The position numbers and the translations under genes are program-made. The notes under the pieces are model-generated. The model searched no databases and was not told where the DNA came from. It was given only the letters and a program-made list of their open reading frames with translations. From a virus, in the IMG/VR virus record IMGVR_UViG_3300021376_000227, positions 1 to 31,645 of that record: DNA of 31,645 bases; one strand, given 5' to 3'. Below, piece after piece: positions 25,921 to 31,645 of this stretch. The first letter of the stretch is position 1. The number at the start of each line of letters is the position of its first letter.

Positions 25921-26844
25921 TTATTTCAACCACTTGTCCATACCACGCAGATTCATAAGAAGTCTGCCCGGATGAATGTTACTCATTCTAATTTTTGCAT
26001 TGCGAAGTAAAGCTGCCTTTTCTTTACGAGCACGAGCAACGATGTACTCTTGCACACCAAGTTTAGAATTTAGTATCTCGTATTGAATATATGCGTAGAT
26101 ATACTTCTCAAATAATTTGTTTACACTTACGATTGAATCATCGCCATTCTCCATACCATCAGAGATGTACTCGAGAATAACAGACTGATTATACATATCA
26201 GAATTAAAGTTTATTACACCCATCCTCTGATCAATAGCAAATGTTGGGTTGAAGTTTGCGGTCTCGGTATTCAAGCCATAGCGCTCACCGAGGCTATAAT
26301 CAAAATACCAAACCCCATCAATATTCCAACCAAGCTGCCCATTATACCTGCTTTGTGGATTTAAGTAAATGCTTTTCTTTATACCATCCAATCTCTGCAA
26401 ATCAATCTGAGAGAATTGAGGAGATATTGCGTTGCCATCTTGGTCAAATAATATCGTACCTGTTTGATCCTGCAGATATGCAAGAGAAGAGAGTATCTGA
26501 ATATTCTCTGTAAGTGGTCTTAAGTAACCATCTTTGTACAGGTTTACTCTCACCCAATTTACGTAGTCTGATGGAAAAATGTAGCGAAGCGTATCGTCAA
26601 CTGTAAGTTGTAATACTTTTATTTGTTTGAACGCATCGTAGTTGAGCTCCTGTATCGCACGTTTTGCGTGAAATAAAATCTTGAACCGCTCTTCATTATT
26701 TACAAGAGAGTGATTACCGGCATACATCAACATAAAATTGTTGACAATATCAAACAGACTTACATACTGATACGAACCCCAATTAACATCTGTTGGTGGT
26801 ACACCGTTATTCTCGTAATATTTATATTGAGTAATGTATGCCAT
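25921..26844 (-). CDS. Head-tail ring/adaptor protein (T7 gp11 / crAss ring-like, 307 aa)
   Basis: The N-terminal half matches the plan of podovirus tail-tube/adaptor proteins: SLFDIVNNFMLMYAGNHSL, then RFKILFHAKRAIQELNYDAFKQ, then a strand-rich part with YIFPSDYVNWVRVNLY. The helix AKRAIQELNYD followed by FP-x-DYV is shared, as I remember, by ring proteins of crAss-like phages. The C-terminus ends in a basic helix (ARARKEKAALLRNAKIRMS). It would bind below the portal and hold the nozzle protein, whose gene follows one base later. The gene starts 2 bases after the preceding stop, so it is in the same operon. Confidence 0.68.
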   Translation of the reverse strand: MAYITQYKYYENNGVPPTDVNWGSYQYVSLFDIVNNFMLMYAGNHSLVNNEERFKILFHAKRAIQELNYDAFKQIKVLQLTVDDTLRYIFPSDYVNWVRVNLYKDGYLRPLTENIQILSSLAYLQDQTGTILFDQDGNAISPQFSQIDLQRLDGIKKSIYLNPQSRYNGQLGWNIDGVWYFDYSLGERYGLNTETANFNPTFAIDQRMGVINFNSDMYNQSVILEYISDGMENGDDSIVSVNKLFEKYIYAYIQYEILNSKLGVQEYIVARARKEKAALLRNAKIRMSNIHPGRLLMNLRGMDKWLK

Positions 26845-26846
26845 AA

Positions 26847-27587
26847 TTATTGCGATTGTTTTTGTTCTTCAGCAGCACCAAATTGAACAGCCATTATCTC
26901 ACGAATAGACATACCTGCATATTGAAGAATCTTTGTTACAAGCTTGAACTCATCTTCTGCAGGAACTTCAAAGTCTTGATAGTCGGGCTGCGATTGGTCA
27001 AACACCGGCTCTCCACCGGTTAAAGAAACGAATGTCCATTTAGGGGTTTTTGGATACCTAAAATAATTTGCATCAACTTCGTTTGGAAGATTAATAGTGG
27101 AAGGGAACACAGTAAGTATACTCCCCTCTTGTGTATAAGCAGGATATTGTTCAGTTGGTGATGTAAGATTTGATGTGGTAAGCATTGTGATTTTATTATG
27201 CGTTACCTTCTCTGCTTCTCCCTTAAATATACGTGGAACTACCGATGCGTCATAACACATTATTTTATTGATCATAAAATAATCAAACCCTGTAGTAGTA
27301 ATAGACGGAAGAAAGAATCTGTTGGTAGCAGGTGCAACCTGAGATAGGGTTGACGTTACCGCAAAGACCTCCATAGCTTCTTCAATAGCCTTTTTTTGGT
27401 CAGCATAATCTGCCCCGGACCTTCGTAAATTCTCTAAATTTACAGTATTATTATACTGAGAGAAATACTCGTCAAAGACCTCAAGCTGCGCTTGTTTGGC
27501 AAACAGGTTAAAGTCTGCCGGTGATATGTACCCGTAGTTATTTTTATTAAGCACGGATAGTACAGTATTTCTAACCGAATTTATCAT
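26847..27587 (-). CDS. Head-tail ring/adaptor protein 2 (246 aa)
   Basis: The opening NSVRNTVLSVLNKNNYGYISPADFNLFAKQAQLEVFDEYF is a helical adaptor-like start, and ISP-x-DFN-x-FA-x-QAQ-x-E-x-F is a pattern I associate with ring proteins next to the portal in crAss-like and related podoviruses. The rest alternates strands and loops (NRFFLPSI, ANYFRYPKTPKW, PAEDEFKLVTKILQYAGMSIRE) and the product ends in a Gln-rich tail. It is the first gene of the tail block. A perfect -7 box ends only a few bases before the leader, and a terminator hairpin separates it from the preceding gene, so the tail block may have its own promoter. Confidence 0.66.
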   Translation of the reverse strand: MINSVRNTVLSVLNKNNYGYISPADFNLFAKQAQLEVFDEYFSQYNNTVNLENLRRSGADYADQKKAIEEAMEVFAVTSTLSQVAPATNRFFLPSITTTGFDYFMINKIMCYDASVVPRIFKGEAEKVTHNKITMLTTSNLTSPTEQYPAYTQEGSILTVFPSTINLPNEVDANYFRYPKTPKWTFVSLTGGEPVFDQSQPDYQDFEVPAEDEFKLVTKILQYAGMSIREIMAVQFGAAEEQKQSQ

Positions 27588-27600
27588 TATAGTCTTTTTA

Positions 27601-27608
27601 CAAATATA
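27601..27608 (-). promoter_or_regulatory. Bacteroidota-type -7 box before the tail block
   Basis: On the - strand, TATATTTG (27608 down to 27601) is a full match to TAnnTTTG, 13 bases before the ATG of the ring protein gene. It lies just after the T tract of a terminator, so read-through is replaced by fresh initiation. A -33 TTG at the usual distance is not seen, because the hairpin occupies that place. Confidence 0.5.
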
Positions 27609-27611
27609 AAC

Positions 27612-27638
27612 AAAAAAAGAGGGTATAGAAATACCCCC
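27612..27638 (-). terminator. Rho-independent terminator after the 248-aa gene
   Basis: Read on the - strand: GGGGGTAT, loop TTCT, ATACCCTC (8 bp with one G-T pair), then TTTTTTT. It lies 27 bases after the stop of the 248-aa gene and just before the tail-block promoter. Confidence 0.8.
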
Positions 27639-27665
27639 TTTACCTAAACACTATGAAACCATTGC

Positions 27666-28412
27666 CTATGCCAAATTGCTTTCAAGCATCTTGAGGGCAT
27701 CAATCCCTTCGTCCGTCTTCAGAAACTCAGCAACAGTAGAGTAAGGGTCTTGAGCATACGGCACATTCAACATTTTCTTCTTGTTAGAGCCCGTATTAAA
27801 CCATACCTCCTTTTGCCCGTTCCTGAACGTCAACAATTTATTATCAAAGAACACGTGTACGTTTGATTGTAGCTTTAGCGTTGGGTCCCCGAGTACATTT
27901 AAGAACCCTTGGGGGTCTCGCTTGGCAAAAATCAGTACATCTCTCTTAAGCTCGGGTGTTGTGAATCTCGATGGGTCTTTGCCAAAGAGCACCCTTGATA
28001 CGCTTTCAAGCTGCTCCAAGGAGAGCTGTCGAGCTTGAATCAAGGCATCTACCTCTGCACTAAGACTTTCTACCTCTTTTGCAGCGTCTTTCTCATTGTC
28101 TACCTCAACAAATGTTCTACCATTTAACGGGTGATAATACAAGAACTCCTGTAAAACAGGGTTATTCTTAGGAACGCTAAGAAAGCCGTTATCGAATATA
28201 ACAGGTTCGACAATGGCATTACCGTCTTGATCGTCCTCAAAAGGAGTCTTTTGATTGACAGCGTATCGCAAAGGTCTGTTAATGTTGTTTTCTTCATCGA
28301 ACCACAATAATGGATAACGTCTTGTATTTCTTGATGGTAGCGTATATGAGAGGGGGGCTACTTCCCCTTTAAGCTTGTAAATCCTGTCAGCAGGAACCAA
28401 TTTCTTTTTCAT
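27666..28412 (-). CDS. Virion-operon protein of unknown role (248 aa)
   Basis: Not recognised with confidence. The N-terminal 90 residues are strand-rich (APLSYTLPSRNTRRYPLLWFDE and onward to FLYYHPLNGRTFVEV). A charged helical linker follows (about 100-145, EKDAAKEVESLSAEVDAL), then a helical domain with LFGKDPSRFTTPELKRDVLIFAK, then a final strand pair VHVFFDNKLLTFRN. Its place directly after the capsid gene suggests a decoration, head-completion or assembly protein. It forms its own transcription unit: a hairpin and the shared leader box precede it and a terminator follows, so its level can differ from both capsid and tail genes. Confidence 0.6.
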   Translation of the reverse strand: MKKKLVPADRIYKLKGEVAPLSYTLPSRNTRRYPLLWFDEENNINRPLRYAVNQKTPFEDDQDGNAIVEPVIFDNGFLSVPKNNPVLQEFLYYHPLNGRTFVEVDNEKDAAKEVESLSAEVDALIQARQLSLEQLESVSRVLFGKDPSRFTTPELKRDVLIFAKRDPQGFLNVLGDPTLKLQSNVHVFFDNKLLTFRNGQKEVWFNTGSNKKKMLNVPYAQDPYSTVAEFLKTDEGIDALKMLESNLA

Positions 28413-28440
28413 TAGATTTTAATTTGATTAGATTAAAAAT
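28413..28440 (-). promoter_or_regulatory. Leader box before the 248-aa gene
   Basis: On the - strand, TTAATCTAATCAAATT at 28436-28421 repeats the leader box found before several + strand genes, followed by AAAATCTA and the ATG at 28412. A near -7 box (TATTTTTA, last base off consensus) lies directly upstream. Confidence 0.5.
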
Positions 28441-28445
28441 AAGGG

Positions 28446-28467
28446 GGAGTGTCTTTGAAGACACCCC
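28446..28467 (-). terminator. Hairpin after the major capsid gene
   Basis: Read on the - strand: GGGTGTCTT, loop CA, AAGACACTCC with one G-T pair, about 10 bp, followed by CCCTTATTTTTAATC. The T tract is short and broken, so termination may be partial. It sits 22 bases after the capsid stop codon and could also protect the 3' end of an abundant mRNA. Confidence 0.65.
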
Positions 28468-28488
28468 ACCCTATATATTTTTCTTCGA

Positions 28489-29910
28489 TTAAGAACCGTA
28501 ACGGAACAATACGAAGTTGTTAGCACCCAAGGTACAAACGCAACGCTCAGAGAGGAAGTTTACCTCCATTGCATCGAGATCGCTTGTTTGAGCACCACCG
28601 GCAGAACCTGTAATCCAAGTCTTGTATCTGCGGTCTTCTGTTTCAGAAGCACGATAGCGGACGTGGAGGAAAGGACGCTTAGCGTTCTTGCCAAGGATTT
28701 GATCGTACACCGAAGTAGAACCGGCAGGAACCAACAGACCTGTTACAGTGCCTACAGCAGCAGCACCTGTAGGAAGACCGCCACGAAGAGTAGGGTCGTT
28801 CAGGTACTTCCAATCAGACTTGTAGAAGTCATAACCTCTGCGGAAACCGCTGAAGCCAAGATTCAAAGCCATATCCTTGTCGTTGTCAAACAAACCGTAT
28901 GAAGTACCGTTTGCTCCGTAGCTGTTCTGAGCAGCGAGCATATCGTCAATGTCAAAACTAAAGGCACGGTTAACGAAGATTACGTTCTCTTCGATAGAGC
29001 CTTGCTTGTCAAGACGAGAGATAATGCTGTCAAAGTCAGCAAGTGTGGTTGGGTTTCCACCGCCCCATACGTTACCACGAGAGTTTACTACGTAGAAGAT
29101 ACCTTCTGAACCTTTGTTACCGTAGGTTGGGTTCAAAGCTGCGTTAGCAACACCTGAACCTGACTCAGCAGGAACAGCCTCGATCATTGCAGTCTCAAGG
29201 TAGTCCTCAAAACGCAGACGAGTTTCGTGCTCGCTCTTCAAATACCAAAGGTATCCGGTAGCACCATTCTCAGTAGTTACTTCAACCCATCCAATCTGAG
29301 CCATATCAGAACCGCTTACAGCGTATTTGTCCTTGATGATGATTGGTGAGTTGTCGAAGATTTCGTCTTCTGCTTCCAAAGAACCGATCATTCCAACAGT
29401 TCCTTTCTTGAACTCAGAACCGTAAATCCATACAGAAAGAACAGCACTGCCTGAGAAAGTTTGACCACCTGCTTCGTAATAAGCAACATCAAAAGTAGCT
29501 GCAGTGGTATTCACAGCAGTAACGATACCCTTGTTAGAAAGACCGGTAGCGTTGTCAGAAATGAATACAGTCTGACCGGCACGAATAGCGATACCACTTA
29601 CGTTAGCATCGCTTACAGTGATGGTAGCAGAATCTGCCGCAGCAGCAGCAGAAGAGTCGCAGTTTACATACTTAGTATGCAAACGACCTTGTTCAGCCCA
29701 TTTAATCATATCTGAATTAGAGGGCATTTCAGCGCCTACCAAACGAAGGAAGGACGCTACTGTACGATTACCATAACGCTCAAACTCTTTCTCATAAGTA
29801 TCAGGGAGATACTGATTTAGGAAGTTGAAGTTGGTAATGTAGTTTGTTGAGAGGGGGACTTGCTCCGCACTTGGCTGAAGCTGAAACCCCGGAGATGCTA
29901 AAACTGCCAT
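28489..29910 (-). CDS. Major capsid protein (crAss-like type)
   Basis: The 473-aa product begins QLQPSAEQVPLSTNYI and NFLNQYLPDTYEKEFERYGNR, and ends with a long conserved region: GFRRGYDFYKSDWKYLNDPT, LVPAGSTSVYDQILGK, RPFLHVRYRASETEDRRYKTW and SDLDAMEVNFLSER. From memory these stretches match the HK97-fold major capsid proteins of crAss-like phages. Residues about 85-170 are a Thr/Ala/Ser-rich beta region (SATITVSDANVSGIAIRAG) that looks like an insertion domain exposed on the capsid surface. No protease domain is fused. The gene lies after the scaffold-like gene (18 bases) and before a hairpin, in the usual portal-scaffold-capsid order. Confidence 0.88.
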   Translation of the reverse strand: MAVLASPGFQLQPSAEQVPLSTNYITNFNFLNQYLPDTYEKEFERYGNRTVASFLRLVGAEMPSNSDMIKWAEQGRLHTKYVNCDSSAAAAADSATITVSDANVSGIAIRAGQTVFISDNATGLSNKGIVTAVNTTAATFDVAYYEAGGQTFSGSAVLSVWIYGSEFKKGTVGMIGSLEAEDEIFDNSPIIIKDKYAVSGSDMAQIGWVEVTTENGATGYLWYLKSEHETRLRFEDYLETAMIEAVPAESGSGVANAALNPTYGNKGSEGIFYVVNSRGNVWGGGNPTTLADFDSIISRLDKQGSIEENVIFVNRAFSFDIDDMLAAQNSYGANGTSYGLFDNDKDMALNLGFSGFRRGYDFYKSDWKYLNDPTLRGGLPTGAAAVGTVTGLLVPAGSTSVYDQILGKNAKRPFLHVRYRASETEDRRYKTWITGSAGGAQTSDLDAMEVNFLSERCVCTLGANNFVLFRYGS

Positions 29911-29928
29911 TGTTGTAAATTTTTAATT

Positions 29929-31041
29929 TTATATTTTTTTAATGCTGCGGATTTTGAGACTCCTTCCGGAATCCGGTGCTACCGCCTTCACCTGCATCCC
30001 CCCTTTACTTACAACTTCAGGCGCTCTACGCTCTGACATATTAATGTTTTTAGTCTTACGCATTACGTCTTCTGTTGCGTCTGCCTGTCCTTGTTCATAA
30101 AAGTACTTGGCAAACTTATCAGGGTTCATTGCTATGGCTAATGCCTTATGGTATCCTGCAGCGTCCTTGATCAGCCCACTCTCATCCAAATACTTGTTGA
30201 TAAAGTTTAATGGAGTTGATTGAACCTTTTTTAACTCTGCAGCAGACCCGGGAGAAAATACAACCTTCTTGTCATCAATGGAGAACTCAAAACCTTTGAA
30301 GTCTTTACTAAAGACTTCTTCGGACTTTTGGTCAAACCAATTGCGCTTACGCTCGTTTTCCTCCTGCAAGGTTTTCGCCTGTTGTATATACTGACGGTAC
30401 GCCTCAAACTCTTCATTGTCATCGGGAGATAAGCCATTTGCTCTTGACTCAAGAGGCAGCTTGTATTTCTCCTTTTGTTCATTGAAGAAGCCCTTGGCTT
30501 CCGCAACAGCCTTTTTACGTGCTATCCTTACCTTCTTAATCTTGGACTCATCATCAATGTCCTCATCGTATTTGTAGTCCTCCATTAACACATCAATGTC
30601 TTCTTTGTCAAGACCCTTCTGTGTGGTGGCAAGGTATTCACGAAGAATTTGATCAGGGTCCATATCATCGTAGTTCTTGTTGACTTTAAGGAAGTCCTCA
30701 AAACCACGCCCTGTCTCCTTCTTAAATTTCATATAAGCAGCAACATCTTCAGGAAGTGGCTCAGACTCTTTACGTTCTGACACCAACTCATCAAAAGAGT
30801 TGATTTGCTTATTATAGCGTTTTCCGATATATGAAAGAACTTGCTCTTCTGTCAGCTCTGCCTCTTTCTGCTCCGTTTCGTTTGTTTCGTTTGTGGCAGG
30901 TTCAAGCTTAGATGTGTCTATTTTAACCTCATCTGTTGCCTCTCCGCTCATCTGCTTTTCGTGCTTCTCAAGAAGTTCTTTTTCAACTTCCTGTATACTT
31001 TTACCCTCCACCGTGTCAAGAGCTCTTACTTTAATTTCCAT
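29929..31041 (-). CDS. Scaffold-like head assembly protein (370 aa)
   Basis: The product is acidic and charged throughout, with long helices: a Glu/Thr-rich N-terminal third (about 40-75), a middle with Asp/Glu runs (DPDQILREYLATTQKG, EDIDVLMEDYKYDEDIDDE), a coiled stretch at about 195-250, and a basic C-terminal tail (SGRSLKIRSIKKI). A basic tail binding the capsid protein is typical of scaffolds, and the gene sits between portal and capsid where T7 gp9 and related scaffold genes lie. No protease motif is seen. The start is supported by a -7 box and leader box directly upstream. Confidence 0.68.
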   Translation of the reverse strand: MEIKVRALDTVEGKSIQEVEKELLEKHEKQMSGEATDEVKIDTSKLEPATNETNETEQKEAELTEEQVLSYIGKRYNKQINSFDELVSERKESEPLPEDVAAYMKFKKETGRGFEDFLKVNKNYDDMDPDQILREYLATTQKGLDKEDIDVLMEDYKYDEDIDDESKIKKVRIARKKAVAEAKGFFNEQKEKYKLPLESRANGLSPDDNEEFEAYRQYIQQAKTLQEENERKRNWFDQKSEEVFSKDFKGFEFSIDDKKVVFSPGSAAELKKVQSTPLNFINKYLDESGLIKDAAGYHKALAIAMNPDKFAKYFYEQGQADATEDVMRKTKNINMSERRAPEVVSKGGMQVKAVAPDSGRSLKIRSIKKI

Positions 31042-31070
31042 TAGATTAGATTTAATTTGTTACAAATTTA
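31042..31070 (-). promoter_or_regulatory. Bacteroidota-type promoter and leader before the scaffold-like gene
   Basis: Read on the - strand: TAAATTTG (31070-31063, full match to TAnnTTTG), seven bases, then TTAAATCTAATCTA directly before the ATG at 31041. This is again the shared leader box. The promoter lies in the 48-base gap after the portal stop codon, so scaffold and capsid can be made in excess over the portal. Confidence 0.58.
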
Positions 31071-31089
31071 TACAAAAATTACGAAATTT

Positions 31090-31645
31090 TTAGCGAGGTT
31101 CAAATTCAGCTAAGTCAAACCCATCAAGGCTATCCTCATTAGACTCAAAGTCCATAGGGGGTAGGTTGTTCTTTCTTTGATTGATTAGCTTTGACTGCTC
31201 ACTATTTTGTTGGCTAATACGCCTTGCCTTCTCCTTTTCCTTCATATCCTCTCTGCTCATTAAAGCTGACTCTTTTAGACCACCCAACTGCATTTGATAT
31301 TGGAACTCTTCGTTCATTAGCATCCGCTTCATCTCAGCCTCAGCTTTAAGTTTCTCAATATCAAAAGCCACCTCAGCCTGCTTAATTTGCATCTTAGCCT
31401 GAGCCTCGAGCTGTATCTTTTGCATAGCTGTCTGAGCAGCAATCTGTTGCGATTGCAATTGTTGCTGCGCCATCATAGCCTGCTTTTGCATTGCCATTTT
31501 CTCCTCACGCTCCTGTTTCTTCATTCGCTTGACCTTAAGAAGCTGATTGGCAAGCTTGATATTCTTGAGCTCACGTATGTCAATGGCATCCTCAAGGTTG
31601 ATGTCACCTTTAGAAAGAGCCATCTGTATGTTCGCTTCAAGTTGA
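31090..31645 (-). CDS. Portal protein, C-terminal part (cut by the window edge)
   Basis: An ATG at 31623 would give a 177-aa product, but the frame stays open to the window edge, giving LEANIQ before that Met with no stop. LEANIQMALSKGDINLEDA, then IDIRELKNIKLANQLLKVKR and a long Gln/Ala/Met-rich coiled coil (about 55-130) match, from memory, the C-terminus of crAss-like portal proteins. This part lies in or under the capsid lumen and is helical. The acidic tail ends SLDGFDLAEFEPR. So this is most likely the end of a longer gene, 3'-complete and 5'-truncated. A separate small coiled-coil gene starting at 31623 is the alternative. Confidence 0.72.
   Translation of the reverse strand, partial: QLEANIQMALSKGDINLEDAIDIRELKNIKLANQLLKVKRMKKQEREEKMAMQKQAMMAQQQLQSQQIAAQTAMQKIQLEAQAKMQIKQAEVAFDIEKLKAEAEMKRMLMNEEFQYQMQLGGLKESALMSREDMKEKEKARRISQQNSEQSKLINQRKNNLPPMDFESNEDSLDGFDLAEFEPR

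Noticed and set aside
31090-31623. A separate small coiled-coil gene starting at 31623
   Set aside because: The frame stays open upstream to the window edge and the residues before the Met continue the portal-like pattern, so an internal Met of the portal is more likely. It cannot be settled inside this window.
1-31645. Absence of DNA polymerase, terminase, integrase and lysis genes as a real biological lack
   Set aside because: The window cuts the portal gene and starts within an early region, so the genome continues on both sides; nothing can be said about missing genes.

Overview
The window is part of a tailed bacteriophage genome, most likely a short-tailed (podovirus-type) phage of a Bacteroidota host. 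The evidence for phage is a portal C-terminus, scaffold-like protein, major capsid protein, ring/tube proteins and internal virion proteins in one operon, facing a replication/recombination operon. The evidence for a Bacteroidota host is indirect: promoter -7 boxes of the TAnnTTTG type, A/T-rich leaders without Shine-Dalgarno sequences, and a primase of the BT4734/VirE-N type. The capsid protein and the portal tail look, from memory of the family, most like those of crAss-like (Crassvirales-related) phages. The order of the late genes is closer to T7.

Layout. (1) Positions 1-980, + strand: a packed cluster of very small genes, including a zinc-ribbon protein and a 47-aa one-helix membrane protein, several in overlapping frames. 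(2) Positions 1017-2970, +: a DnaA-domain-IV-like protein, then a recombination cassette of single-strand annealing protein (DUF1071/Sak-type), RecE-like PD-(D/E)XK exonuclease and a small protein with an SSB-like acidic tip, closed by a strong hairpin terminator. (3) Positions 3004-3169: an AT-rich gap with a 12-bp palindrome, a candidate origin/promoter region. (4) Positions 3170-8337, +: primase-SF3-type helicase, SF2 helicase, VRR-NUC nuclease, a second DnaA-IV-like protein with a coiled coil, a small helical protein and another PD-(D/E)XK-like nuclease, almost all overlapping. (5) Positions 8330-31645, - strand: the virion operon, read from right to left: portal (cut by the window edge), scaffold-like protein, major capsid protein, 248-aa protein, two ring/adaptor proteins, a 1573-aa tail tube/nozzle-type protein ending in Cys-rich repeats, a Cys-rich 218-aa paralogue of its last module, a 268-aa structural protein, a GNAT-fold protein, then three internal virion proteins of 276, 611 and 2752 aa.

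How the parts fit. The + strand operon gives replication and recombination functions. The - strand operon gives the particle. The two operons run head-on and their last genes overlap by 8 bp at 8330-8337, with no terminator space between them. The - strand order portal, scaffold, capsid, gp11-like, gp12-like, GNAT (gp13-like), gp14-like, gp15-like, giant gp16-like matches the T7 order, so the last four are best read as the ejected DNA-injection machine. The last protein is roughly twice the length of T7 gp16 and carries extra domains.

The most striking unexplained signals are a near-identical leader box (CTAAATCNAATCAAAT) before several genes on both strands, the two stand-alone DnaA-IV-like proteins, the CC-G-C repeats shared with a neighbouring gene in the tail, and the GNAT plus HDFFGH domains inside the giant injection protein. 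Terminase, DNA polymerase, integrase and lysis genes are not visible here; they may lie outside the window. No tRNA, rRNA, CRISPR or insertion sequence was seen.
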